From: Micavibrio aeruginosavorus_D
Lineage (GTDB): Bacteria > Pseudomonadota > Alphaproteobacteria > Micavibrionales > Micavibrionaceae
DNA length: 64,000 bases
Assembly: GCF_051245535.1 (NCBI RefSeq)
Contig: NZ_CP195303.1
Coordinates: 1,178,001-1,242,000, forward strand
Direction: 5' to 3'
Part shown: piece by piece, positions 18,810 to 26,871 of the stretch
Position numbering within the stretch: position 1 is the first letter of the stretch
Layout: the number at the start of each line of letters is the position of its first letter
Notes under the pieces: generated by a model
Told to the model about the DNA's origin: nothing
The model's input: only the letters and a program-made list of their open reading frames with translations
Databases searched by the model: none
Made by a program: the position numbers and the translations under genes

Positions 18810-19759
18810 TCCAGACCCTCAAACAACACGGTCGATAGATAACGCTCGGCAAAGGACGGAATAATAACAACGATCATTTTTTCGGCATTCACGGGATCTT
18901 TGGCCACCTGAATGGCCGCCCACAGGGCCGCGCCAGATGAAATACCGACGGGAAGGCCCTCGACCTTCGCCACGTCACGCGCCATTTTAACGGCGTCGTC
19001 ATTTTCAACCTTGATGATTTTATCAATCAAATCGGTTTGCAGGATGGAGGGCACGAACCCGGCCCCAATGCCCTGAATTTTATGCAGGCCCGGTTCACCA
19101 CCGGATAAAACCGGGCTGGAAGCCGGTTCAACGGCAACAGCCTTAAAGCCGGGGTTGCGCGATTTCAAAACACGCGCCACGCCGGTCAGCGTTCCCCCCG
19201 TCCCCACACCGGAAATCAGAATATCGGCCATGCCATCCGTGTCGTTCCAGATTTCTTCCGCCGTTGTGCGTTCATGAATGGCCGGATTGGCGGGGTTATC
19301 GAACTGGCCAGGAATGAAACTATCCGGATATTCGGCCTGAAGCTCATTTGCGCGGGCAATGGCCCCCTTCATCCCCTTCTCCGCCGGGGTCAGGACCAAT
19401 TCAGCGCCCAGCAATTTCAACATTTTCCGACGTTCGATCGACATGCTTTCCGGCATGGTCAAAATTAAACGATACCCACGCGCGGCGGCAATGAAGGCCA
19501 GCGCAATGCCCGTATTGCCCGATGTCGGTTCAATCAAAACGGTTTTACCGGGGGTGATTTCGCCAGCGGCCTCGGCCGCATCAATCATCGCAAAGCCAAT
19601 CCGGTCCTTCACCGACCCCAGCGGGTTGAAAAATTCCAGCTTGGCGACAATATCCGCCGTAACACCGTATTTTTCCGACAGGCGTTTGAGTCGGACCATC
19701 GGTGTTGCACCAATTGTATCGACAACCGAGTCATAAATTTTTCCCCGAAATTCGGTCAT
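18806..19759 (-). CDS. cysK: Cysteine synthase A (O-acetylserine sulfhydrylase)
   Basis: Combines O-acetylserine and sulfide to cysteine, using PLP. The PLP lysine is in FNPLGSVKDRIG, the substrate loop reads TSGNTG, the phosphate-binding glycine loop GVGTGGT is present, and the C-terminal EPASSPVLSGG segment is standard for CysK. The frame runs to 19774, but GAGGAG about 8 bases before the ATG at 19759 fixes the start. It is followed by cysE with a four-base overlap and preceded by the DUF502 gene with a 15-bp gap, so it lies within a four-gene operon. Confidence 0.96.
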   Translation of the reverse strand: MTEFRGKIYDSVVDTIGATPMVRLKRLSEKYGVTADIVAKLEFFNPLGSVKDRIGFAMIDAAEAAGEITPGKTVLIEPTSGNTGIALAFIAAARGYRLILTMPESMSIERRKMLKLLGAELVLTPAEKGMKGAIARANELQAEYPDSFIPGQFDNPANPAIHERTTAEEIWNDTDGMADILISGVGTGGTLTGVARVLKSRNPGFKAVAVEPASSPVLSGGEPGLHKIQGIGAGFVPSILQTDLIDKIIKVENDDAVKMARDVAKVEGLPVGISSGAALWAAIQVAKDPVNAEKMIVVIIPSFAERYLSTVLFEGLE

Positions 19760-19774
19760 GCACTGTCTCCTCAA

Positions 19775-20482
19775 TTATTTTTTCTTGCCGTTTCCGTTTT
19801 TGGCTTGCGGCGGGTTTAATGTGGGGTCCGACGGCGTAATGATACCGCCGGATACAATCATCTTGATGGCGTCTTCAACATTCATTTCTAAGAAAGTTAA
19901 ATCTTTACGTGGAATAAATAACAAAAATCCCGATGTCGGATTTGGCGTGGTGGGCAGGAACACATTCACCACCTCATCATCCGTCAAACGCTGCACCTCG
20001 CCCTTTGTCGTGCCCGTAACGAACCCCATGGCCCAAATACCGGGACGCGGATATTGAAACATGACCGCCTCGCGAAAGGCTTGCGATTGCGCGCCCATCA
20101 CTGTTTCAAAAACCTGTTTCGTCGCACCGTACAACGTGCGGATCACGGGCATACGATCGACAATATATTCAGAGATATTGATGACCACACGGCCCATGAA
20201 ATTGCGCGCAAACCACCCAATGGTGATAAAAAACGCCACCGCAATAATCAGCCCCAACCCCGGCACGGCGGTTTCGGGATAATAATGTGCGGGAATAATC
20301 GCCGACACTTTGCTGTCGATAAATTTCAGGAACACCCAGGTCAGATACAGCGTAATTGAAATCGGTGCCGTGACCAGAATACCCGCGAGGAAATAACCGC
20401 GAATTTTTGCAAACACGCTCAAATGAAACGGTTCACGCTCCTGCGGCTGATCGGGGGTGGTTTGCGGCTGTTCAGTGGTCAT
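19775..20482 (-). CDS. DUF502 family inner-membrane protein
   Basis: About 235 residues with two membrane helices: GYFLAGILVTAPISITLYLT (near residues 30-50) and LGLIIAVAFFITIGWFA (near 75-92). The soluble remainder carries the DUF502 hallmarks: YGATKQVFETV, VTGTTKGE and VFLPTTPNPTSGFLLF. The biochemical role of this family is not established. The frame continues another 92 codons upstream, but AGGAG before the ATG at 20482 and the family's usual start near the first membrane helix support the shorter form. It is the first gene of the DUF502 - cysK - cysE operon. Confidence 0.9.
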   Translation of the reverse strand: MTTEQPQTTPDQPQEREPFHLSVFAKIRGYFLAGILVTAPISITLYLTWVFLKFIDSKVSAIIPAHYYPETAVPGLGLIIAVAFFITIGWFARNFMGRVVINISEYIVDRMPVIRTLYGATKQVFETVMGAQSQAFREAVMFQYPRPGIWAMGFVTGTTKGEVQRLTDDEVVNVFLPTTPNPTSGFLLFIPRKDLTFLEMNVEDAIKMIVSGGIITPSDPTLNPPQAKNGNGKKK

Positions 20483-20874
20483 GCGCCACGACTCCTGGGA
20501 CATAAGGGGGATTACGCGAAAAAGATCATGGAAAAGATACCATGTCCGCGCCCGATGACCAGTGTGCATGCGCAAAGCACACAAAAAGCGACCCCCCGAA
20601 GGTGTGTGGGCCTTCGAGGGGTCTTTTTTATCGTGGGGCTTGGGGGAAGCTATCCACGGCGTTTGGTGTGTGCAGCCTTTATTGGTGTGTGTGTATGGGG
20701 AGATACCAATAAACGCTATAATTCCAAACGTAAGACGATATAAACCATAGTTTTCCATAGCGCGTCAACATTATTTTCGATAAAAAATAAGTTCCAACGC
20801 TATAAAAAATAAGGTATAACATCAGAACTAACGAAAACCGCAGGAAACTGCCCTTTTATGAGGTTTGACGCACC
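20483..20874. other. 392-bp intergenic region with hairpin and direct repeats
   Basis: No convincing gene. It contains a 13-bp hairpin with one-sided T runs at 20588-20628 and three copies of ACG(C/A)TATAA at 20713, 20735 and 20797 in the AT-rich part just before the XRE regulator gene. These copies are candidate binding sites or promoter elements. Confidence 0.6.
20588..20628. terminator. Terminator-like hairpin with no obvious upstream gene
   Basis: The arms GACCCCCCGAAGG and CCTTCGAGGGGTC pair with one mismatch, and T runs follow on both strands. No gene ends here on either strand, so it may terminate a small RNA or act as an attenuator in the DUF502 leader. Confidence 0.5.
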
Positions 20875-21513
20875 GTGGCCATTACCGCAGACCAAATCCG
20901 CGCCGCCCGGGCCTTAAAAAACTGGAGTCAGGCCGACCTCGCCGAGCGGGTCGACATGGCCACGCCGTCCATTGGCAACATCGAATCCGGCAAACACAAC
21001 CCCACCCCCCAAACCCAAGCCGCCATTATCGAAGCGTTCGAGGATGCGGGGATTGAGTTTATTGATGGGGGTGTGCGCGTTAAGAAACACACTGTTGAAA
21101 TCCTGATTGGCCAGGAAGGCTTTCTGGAGTTTTACGACGATGTGTACGCGGAAATTAAGAAATCAAAAGAAAAAACCGTCTGTGTCAGCAACGTCGACGA
21201 ACGCAAGTTTGTTGAATGGCAAGGCGACCAGCTGAATGAACACTCGGAACGGATGCTGAAGCTGGGCGTGCGCTATCAAATCTTGATCGAACACGGCGAC
21301 ACGTTCTTTCCGGCGTCGCACTACGCCGATTATCGCTGGATGCCAGAAAACACATTTTACACGGTCCCCTTCTACATTTATGGCGACAAACTCGGCATGA
21401 TGGTTTTCGGTGACGAACCGCGCATTTATGTCCTGAACGAGCCAGAAATTGCAGCGTCCTATCGCAAGCAATTTGAAGAAATCTGGAAAAAATCGGAGGT
21501 TCCGCAGAAATGA
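20875..21513 (+). CDS. XRE-type regulator with C-terminal sensor domain
   Basis: A 212-residue DNA-binding regulator. Residues 1-65 form a Cro/CI-type helix-turn-helix (SQADLAERVDMATPSIGNIE). Residues about 75-205 form a second domain ending YGDKLGMMVFGDEPRIYVLNE and a final helix FEEIWKK. That pattern resembles the C-terminal sugar-sensor part of TrmB-like regulators, which is my best guess for effector binding. The start is GTG, with GAGG 11 bases upstream. The last codon overlaps the next gene as ATGA, so regulator and methyltransferase are translationally coupled. A second regulator of the same two-domain design lies at 22523-23206. Confidence 0.8.
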   Translation: MAITADQIRAARALKNWSQADLAERVDMATPSIGNIESGKHNPTPQTQAAIIEAFEDAGIEFIDGGVRVKKHTVEILIGQEGFLEFYDDVYAEIKKSKEKTVCVSNVDERKFVEWQGDQLNEHSERMLKLGVRYQILIEHGDTFFPASHYADYRWMPENTFYTVPFYIYGDKLGMMVFGDEPRIYVLNEPEIAASYRKQFEEIWKKSEVPQK

Positions 21514-22526
21514 GGAGCCTGAGCGATGCAGACATTCTCCACGCCTTGCGCAAGAAGGAAGAAAACCGCTTCCTGAATGACAGCATCGATCTTTTTTCGG
21601 GCTATCGCACCGGGCATATGAACCCGTATGCGTTCAATGAACCCCAAACCAGCAGCGATCCCGTTCGCGGTGGTGAGCATTGGGGACGTTTTGTAAACAC
21701 ATCACGCGATTATTACCTGATCAGCGAAGAAGCGCAGCTGATCCAAAGCCTTGCCACAGAGATTGGAAAAATCCTACCCAAAAATGCACTGTGCGTTGAC
21801 CTTGGCCCCGGCGAAGAAAAGGCCGTGATCACAAAAACATTTCCCATACTGACGGGAATGTCTTCTCCATCGGGTTATGTGGCCGTTGATGTAAACAACA
21901 AATTCATTCACAACGCATCCGCGCTGGTTCAAGACAAGTTGCAAATTGAATCCAGCGGTATTCTGGCTGATTTCTTTGAGGAGACCTTGAGCATCGCGGC
22001 ACGCTCTCCCAAAGTCATGGTTCTGTTCGGCGGCCTGTTGTGCAATCTGGGCCGTGGAAAAGCTTCAGCACTCCTCGAACTGTCGAACAATCTGAAAAAA
22101 CTGCGAAAACACGCTCAAGCTGGCGATTATCTGGTCATTACCCAGGACATCAACCAGAACCAGACGACACTGGATGCCGCATATAATCACCCTGATCTTG
22201 CCCGCTATATCATGACGTTGACCCATCGGATTAAAAGAGACCTGCCAACGCGCGACTTTAATCCCGACCATTTTGAATTTTATTCAGAATGGGACGCAGA
22301 AGAGCACGTACAAGTTCTTGGCGCACGGGCCAAAACTCTCTCGACATTCCAGATTGCGGATCATGCCTTTGCGGTTCGTAAGGATAAAAAAATCCCGCTG
22401 GTCAATTGCTACAAATTCCCGGCCGAGTTTTTCCTCAGCGCCTGCCGCTCCGCAGGCTTCAACGCCGTGCAAACATTCCACGGAACATCAGACCGCATCA
22501 TCTTGCATGTCTTGAAGGCTACTTAA
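21510..22526 (+). CDS. EgtD-family SAM-dependent methyltransferase
   Basis: A 338-residue protein of the PF10017 type, which includes histidine N-alpha-methyltransferase EgtD. The SAM-binding motif is LCVDLGPGEEKA. YVAVDVNNKF supplies the next acidic strand, VLFGGLLCNLG corresponds to the EgtD G.xxGN loop, and TTLDAAYNHPDLARYI to the AYND segment. The position holding the histidine-contacting Glu and Ser in EgtD reads LVNCYKF here, so those contacts appear lost and the substrate is probably not histidine. No EgtB or EgtC is nearby. GGAGG lies before the ATG. It is coupled to the upstream regulator and convergent with the second one (the stops overlap). Confidence 0.7.
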   Translation: MRSLSDADILHALRKKEENRFLNDSIDLFSGYRTGHMNPYAFNEPQTSSDPVRGGEHWGRFVNTSRDYYLISEEAQLIQSLATEIGKILPKNALCVDLGPGEEKAVITKTFPILTGMSSPSGYVAVDVNNKFIHNASALVQDKLQIESSGILADFFEETLSIAARSPKVMVLFGGLLCNLGRGKASALLELSNNLKKLRKHAQAGDYLVITQDINQNQTTLDAAYNHPDLARYIMTLTHRIKRDLPTRDFNPDHFEFYSEWDAEEHVQVLGARAKTLSTFQIADHAFAVRKDKKIPLVNCYKFPAEFFLSACRSAGFNAVQTFHGTSDRIILHVLKAT

Positions 22527-23206
22527 TATTTTTCCCGCGCCGTTGATTTTTTTGGCTTTGGCAAAGTCTGCCACAAAACTTCAAAAATCCCTCTTTGCGC
22601 ATTCGCCGCATTTTCATCATTGATGATGATCACGGCCCCAGGCTCCGGCTTCTCAAAACTACTATCCAATGTCATCGCAAATTTTGTTCCGTAAACCATG
22701 CTTATGCTGTTCACAAACAAGTTTTTGGGAATTAAGCGGTATTCACCCAGATCGCCCATTAAATAGGTATCATCTTCGTTCACAATGTTTCGTATTTGTA
22801 TCCCCGCCGAGCGAATTTTTCGAATTTGCTCAACAATCGCCGGGGGGGAAATTTCATCAATAGGCACAAAAACGTACCAAATACGCTCTGCTTCAGGCAA
22901 TTCCTTAAGCGTCAAATAGACATCCTCAAGAACACTTAAATACAAGTTCTGTCCCGGGAAATCCTCCTGCGAAAATGTTGTGATGCGCTCATCAAAAGAA
23001 CGCTTTTCAACACCGTGCTTAGTAAAAACAATGCCGGCCAACAAAAACGCTTCGTAAATTTTGTCGAGCAACTGCGCAGAGGGTTTTTGTTTTCCAAGTT
23101 CAATATTCGCAATGGATGGCACGGCAACATTGGCACGGTTCGCCAGTTCCGTCTGACTCCACCCCTTCAAAGCACGGGCGGCACGAATTTGATCAGGTGT
23201 AATCAT
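22523..23206 (-). CDS. Second XRE-type regulator with C-terminal sensor domain
   Basis: A 227-residue regulator with the same layout as the 20875 gene. The first 20 residues of both begin with T.DQIRAARALK.WSQ, the helix-turn-helix is SQTELANRANVAVPSIANIE, and the C-terminal domain ends with VYGTKFAMTL and FEVLWQTLP. It is divergent from the FAD/NAD(P) protein gene and shares a 201-bp promoter region holding two ATAG.ATGC.AT palindromes. Control of that promoter by this protein is a reasonable inference. The C-terminal half is quite divergent from its paralogue, which suggests a different effector. Confidence 0.8.
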   Translation of the reverse strand: MITPDQIRAARALKGWSQTELANRANVAVPSIANIELGKQKPSAQLLDKIYEAFLLAGIVFTKHGVEKRSFDERITTFSQEDFPGQNLYLSVLEDVYLTLKELPEAERIWYVFVPIDEISPPAIVEQIRKIRSAGIQIRNIVNEDDTYLMGDLGEYRLIPKNLFVNSISMVYGTKFAMTLDSSFEKPEPGAVIIINDENAANAQRGIFEVLWQTLPKPKKSTAREKY

Positions 23207-23247
23207 AGGTTTTATCTCTTTGAAATCTCACGGATATTAAAAATAAT

Positions 23248-23322
23248 ATAGCATGCTATGATTTTTATATCAAATTTTCTTGCGTGCACAATAAAAACAA
23301 TATAAAAAACATAGTATGCGAT
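23248..23322. promoter_or_regulatory. Paired operator-like palindromes in divergent promoter
   Basis: A perfect 12-bp palindrome ATAGCATGCTAT at 23248-23259 and a related near-palindrome ATAGTATGCGAT at 23311-23322. Their centres are 63 bp apart, six helical turns. They lie between the second XRE regulator (minus) and the FAD protein (plus), in very AT-rich DNA. Confidence 0.6.
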
Positions 23323-23407
23323 ATTATTTATAGAACCACGCCCAAAAGGCCGCAATAAAGCCCGAAGCCAAAAGCATATGTGGCGCACTACAGAGAGGAT
23401 AAACAAT

Positions 23408-24853
23408 ATGACAAAATCAACAATTGCCATCGTAGGCGGAGGACTGTGCGGTTCAATGGTGGCCATTCAGCAAATGCTGAACCTCATAACCCAAAGAACA
23501 TTGGAAGGATGGACCGCCAGCCCGAAAAGCACCATCGATATCAACATTTTTGACACCAAAAATGCGATTGGTTACGGCACGCCATACATGCAAGAAGAGA
23601 CAACGCAAAATGTCTTTCTTCTGAACCAGCCCGCCTATGCGATGTCCCCTCTTCAGGACATTCCGAATCATTTTTCTGATTGGCTGAAACTCAGCGGAAA
23701 ACCATTTTCCGAAAATGATTTCGCCCCCAGAGAGCTTTACGGGTCTTACATTAATGATGTTTTTTCAAAAGCCGCAGACCTTTATGAGCAACACGGCATC
23801 GGGAAAATTTCGCATATCAAATCAACAATTAAAGATATAGAAAAAATATCTGCGTTTAACTTCAAACTTACAGACGACCAAGACAACACATCAACATCCA
23901 ATGTTATTGTACTGACGCCTGGGCACGGCCAATCCGACCTGTTGAATGAGCACAGCTATCATCCGCTTTATTTTTCAGCTCCCTATGATAATAAAAGAGC
24001 TCACGAACGCCTTTCCTATGAATCATCACCCATCCTGATCATTGGGACAAGTCAATCCATGCTTGATGGACTGGCCTTGCTTGATCACATCCAACACCAA
24101 GGCCCCGTATATGCAATTTCTCGGAATTTGGTTAAACCATGGCGATTTGACCCCATTGCTGAACGATCAGAATTTGGCGAATTTTGCTTTGAAAATCTGA
24201 ACGCGCGGATTCTTTCAAAACCTTCCGCATTGAGCTCAGAATCTCTCCGCTTTCTCTTTGAGCAAGATTTAGAAAATGGACTCAAAAAAGGGATCGCCAC
24301 GGGACACATCCTGTCCTCTTTCCATGCATCACAACTGGAAAAAAGTATCGGCAATGATGTAACAAAGAAAAACTTCGCTTCATTAAGCAGCTACGTTAGC
24401 GCCTTATATGGCAACCCAACGTCCCCTCAAAGATACGAGCTGATGGAAAAATATGAATCCACGGGCAAGCTAATTTTTGTGCGTGGAGATATTCAAAAAG
24501 CACACATAAAAGCTACAAAGGATGGATTTTCCATTCAATTCGATCACCATCAAAAAATGAATGTATCGTCCATTTTTAATAGCGCCTCATACACGATGAA
24601 AACAATATCAGATGATGGAAAAATATCTATTCCATTACTTGATAGACTCGACATGCGCGGAGCATTACGCAGAAGCGACACAGACAAGAATGCCTTTGAA
24701 TCAGGATCGCAAAACTGGAACGGATTATATCTTGCTGGCCCAGCAACGAATTCTCAACGCTGGGGCGTTGGGACATTCAAGAAAAGTATCTCAAACATCG
24801 CACATCTATCGACGCACGATTTAAAAACAAACCTGCCCATGAAACCCCTATAA
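23408..24853 (+). CDS. FAD/NAD(P)-binding protein (PF13454-like)
   Basis: About 481 residues. The N-terminal Rossmann motif IAIVGGGLCGSMVA binds FAD, and IGYGTPY with the following NVFLLNQPAYAMS segment is typical of the NAD_binding_9 (PF13454) group. A second dinucleotide site is likely at ILIIGTSQSMLDGLALL. The C-terminus NGLYLAGPATNSQRWGVGTF is the usual FAD-closing segment of this class. Substrate unknown. The frame extends ten codons upstream, but GAGG nine bases before the ATG at 23408 favours the shorter start. The next gene follows after 12 bp. Base composition is AT-rich compared with the chromosome around it. Confidence 0.8.
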   Translation: MTKSTIAIVGGGLCGSMVAIQQMLNLITQRTLEGWTASPKSTIDINIFDTKNAIGYGTPYMQEETTQNVFLLNQPAYAMSPLQDIPNHFSDWLKLSGKPFSENDFAPRELYGSYINDVFSKAADLYEQHGIGKISHIKSTIKDIEKISAFNFKLTDDQDNTSTSNVIVLTPGHGQSDLLNEHSYHPLYFSAPYDNKRAHERLSYESSPILIIGTSQSMLDGLALLDHIQHQGPVYAISRNLVKPWRFDPIAERSEFGEFCFENLNARILSKPSALSSESLRFLFEQDLENGLKKGIATGHILSSFHASQLEKSIGNDVTKKNFASLSSYVSALYGNPTSPQRYELMEKYESTGKLIFVRGDIQKAHIKATKDGFSIQFDHHQKMNVSSIFNSASYTMKTISDDGKISIPLLDRLDMRGALRRSDTDKNAFESGSQNWNGLYLAGPATNSQRWGVGTFKKSISNIAHLSTHDLKTNLPMKPL

Positions 24854-24865
24854 AATGGAAAAGAC

Positions 24866-25222
24866 ATGACTGAATCAAAAATTGAAAGCTTCAAAAGCAC
24901 CCGCGAAAAGCAAAACGCTATTCTGGCCAAGTACGCCAATCAGCAACAAAAACGATTTTTTGGATTGGATGCCGCCACGTATCAGGCCGGGGCCCTTGAT
25001 AAAAAAACAAAGGAATTGCTGGGCTTCACCGCTTCGCTTGTTCTGCGCTGTGATGACTGCATCCTTTACCATCTGATCGCCTGCAAAGAATCCGGTGTAA
25101 CGTCGGAAGAGCTTTCGGAAGCGGTTGGCATTGCTATGCTGGTGGGTGGGTCCATTACCATCCCCCATGTTCGCCGCGCCATGTCGATTTGGGACGAAGA
25201 GTTACAGGACACAACAATATAA
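24866..25222 (+). CDS. AhpD-like carboxymuconolactone decarboxylase family protein
   Basis: A 118-residue protein with the AhpD-type redox centre CDDCILYH (C62, C65, H69) on a helix, preceded by DKKTKELLGFTASLVLR and followed by GVTSEELSEAVGIAMLVGG, the standard fold landmarks. Members act as peroxidase partners, decarboxylases or small thiol-disulfide proteins. The CxxC plus His favours a redox role. It is the last gene of the FAD-protein operon, 12 bp behind it, and a hairpin terminator follows. It could act on or recycle the product of the flavoprotein, which is inference. Confidence 0.85.
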   Translation: MTESKIESFKSTREKQNAILAKYANQQQKRFFGLDAATYQAGALDKKTKELLGFTASLVLRCDDCILYHLIACKESGVTSEELSEAVGIAMLVGGSITIPHVRRAMSIWDEELQDTTI

Positions 25223-25253
25223 AATTCACCCTTAATTCCCCACAAACACACAA

Positions 25254-25300
25254 CGCACTGGCGCAACATGGTTTTCATGGGGCGCCAGTGTTTTAATTTT
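25254..25300 (+). terminator. Rho-independent terminator after AhpD-like gene
   Basis: A perfect 9-bp stem CACTGGCGC / GCGCCAGTG with an 17-base loop holding a smaller ACATG/CATG stem, followed by TTTTAATTTT. Confidence 0.75.
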
Positions 25301-25384
25301 CATCGTGTGTTGACGGGAGCCGATGGCAGGCCACGTTAATCAGAGGGTTTGTGGTGGGGGTTTATGACGACATGGAGAACACCC

Positions 25385-25588
25385 ATGATTCATCTTGGCC
25401 CCGATGCGCCGGGCATTATTTTGTTTTCATCTGCCATCAGCGCCGTGATTGCATTCGGCACCGTGATGGCGTTGTGCATGACGATGGTTCTGGAACCCAT
25501 TCCCCCGATGCGTGGCGAGGATGGACGGCCGGATCCAAGCGTAATTGTCCCGCAGGATCTGCCGGAAACAACGCTGAAGCTATATTGA
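25385..25588 (+). CDS. Small single-span membrane protein
   Basis: A 67-residue protein starting MIHLGPDAPG, with GGAG nine bases before the ATG. One membrane helix (IILFSSAISAVIAFGTVMAL) is followed by a polar tail with PPMRGEDGRPDPS. Not recognised. It lies alone between the AhpD-like operon terminator and tRNA-Lys. Confidence 0.55.
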   Translation: MIHLGPDAPGIILFSSAISAVIAFGTVMALCMTMVLEPIPPMRGEDGRPDPSVIVPQDLPETTLKLY

Positions 25589-25606
25589 AGGATTGGGAGA
25601 GAGGGG

Positions 25607-25682
25607 TGGTGACTGCTCAGGGATTCGAACCCTGGGCCTACTGATTAAAAGTCAGTTGCTCTACCGGCTGAGCTAAGCAGTC
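25607..25682 (-). tRNA. tRNA-Lys (anticodon TTT)
   Basis: Read on the minus strand it folds into a full cloverleaf: acceptor GACTGCT with AGCAGTC, an anticodon stem ACTGA/TCAGT around the loop CTTTTAA, a T-arm with GGTTCGAATCC, and an encoded CCA end (76 bases). Confidence 0.97.
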
Positions 25683-25889
25683 TTACCCGTTGCGAACGCC
25701 CCGTAGTGGCTGGGTGCGTATATTAGGCCGATGCAAAATATGAATACATGGCCCCTTCGTCAAGGTTTCTTTTCAAAACAATCCCAAAGAACCGCACTTT
25801 TTTTGAAAATATTGGAATCTTTGGGGTTTTTCGGCCCCTGCGGCCCCATATCCCCCATATATCTCCTGCGCGAAACCGTGGCCAGAGGG

Positions 25890-26411
25890 TTATTTCAGGC
25901 CAAATTTAGCCTTCATCTTGGCCTCGATATGCGGGGTCACAACCCCGGACACATCCCCACCCAGCGAGCAGATTTCCTTCACAAAGGACGAGGACACGAA
26001 TTGCCACTTGTCCGAAGCCATCAAAAACACGGTTTCAATGTCCGGGTTCAGCTTGGCGTTCATGCCCGTCATCTGAAATTCGAATTCAAAGTCGGACACG
26101 GCCCGTAAGCCCCGGATAATGCACGACGCCCCGGCATCGCGCGCGAAGTCGATCAAGAGGTTGTCGAATGGCCGCACATCAATGTCGCAATATTTATCGT
26201 GCATGTTGGCAATATCGGTTTTGACCAGATCAATGCGTTCATCAATCGTGAATAACGGTCCCTTGCGCACGTTGGACGCCACGCCGATAATCAAACGGTC
26301 AACGATTTTGCTGGCGCGTTGAATAATGTGCAAATGGCCCTTGGTCATCGGATCGAATGTGCCGGGGTAAACGCCGACGCGGTGTTTGGCGGCCTCTAGG
26401 CTGGGGTTCAT
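25890..26411 (-). CDS. coaD: Phosphopantetheine adenylyltransferase
   Basis: Transfers AMP to 4'-phosphopantetheine in coenzyme A synthesis. It has 173 residues. The nucleotidyltransferase motif GVYPGTFDPMTKGHLHII contains the T/HxGH signature (T23-H26), RGLRAVSDFEFEFQM is the conserved substrate segment, and SSSFVKEI is the ISSTxxR equivalent with Lys in place of Arg. The ATG overlaps the Nudix stop as ATGA, with AAGGAG upstream. coaD near gyrA is a normal alphaproteobacterial arrangement. Confidence 0.96.
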   Translation of the reverse strand: MNPSLEAAKHRVGVYPGTFDPMTKGHLHIIQRASKIVDRLIIGVASNVRKGPLFTIDERIDLVKTDIANMHDKYCDIDVRPFDNLLIDFARDAGASCIIRGLRAVSDFEFEFQMTGMNAKLNPDIETVFLMASDKWQFVSSSFVKEICSLGGDVSGVVTPHIEAKMKAKFGLK

Positions 26412-26869
26412 GATCCCGTCTCCTTAATATCCATTCCCATGTAGCGGACCGGAACCGGCCCGTTGCTCCATTCCCCGTTTCGCAAGAAATCGGGGAACAC
26501 GATTGGCAATTCCATCAGCTCGGCATGGGTGAAAAATCGAACTTCCTCAACACTGCCGCCATGGTCAACCCATGAATCCTGTATCGCACCCGCCTCGATC
26601 GCGCAAACAAAATGCGCCTGCATCGTGTGGTGTGTGGCCGCGGGGTCGTAATATTCAGAAACGGCGTATAAATCGCCCACGGCAATGGTCAGCCCCGTTT
26701 CCTCATACACCTCACGCCGGACGCAGGATTTAATATCCTCACCCAAATCGGCCCGCCCACCCGGCAAGGTCCAGAACGTGCCATCCCCATCACCCCGCAC
26801 CAAAAGCAGACGGCCCCGATCAACGATCAGGGCCCGTCCAGCAACTTGTGGCGCGGTGTGTTTGGCCAT
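26408..26869 (-). CDS. Nudix hydrolase
   Basis: Hydrolyses a nucleoside diphosphate linked to another group. The complete Nudix box is seen at residues about 37-59: GG, then LGED, then REVYEETGL (G-x5-E-x7-REUxEExGU). It has 153 residues. The substrate cannot be told from sequence. It is translationally coupled to coaD (four-base overlap), and its start lies two bases after the stop of the HsdR-N-like gene with GGAGTAATA before it, so three genes form one operon. Confidence 0.92.
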   Translation of the reverse strand: MAKHTAPQVAGRALIVDRGRLLLVRGDGDGTFWTLPGGRADLGEDIKSCVRREVYEETGLTIAVGDLYAVSEYYDPAATHHTMQAHFVCAIEAGAIQDSWVDHGGSVEEVRFFTHAELMELPIVFPDFLRNGEWSNGPVPVRYMGMDIKETGS

Positions 26870-26871
26870 TA

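Noticed and set aside
21510..22526. Calling the methyltransferase egtD
   Set aside because: The histidine-contact segment is changed and no egtB or egtC is present, so only the family is supported.
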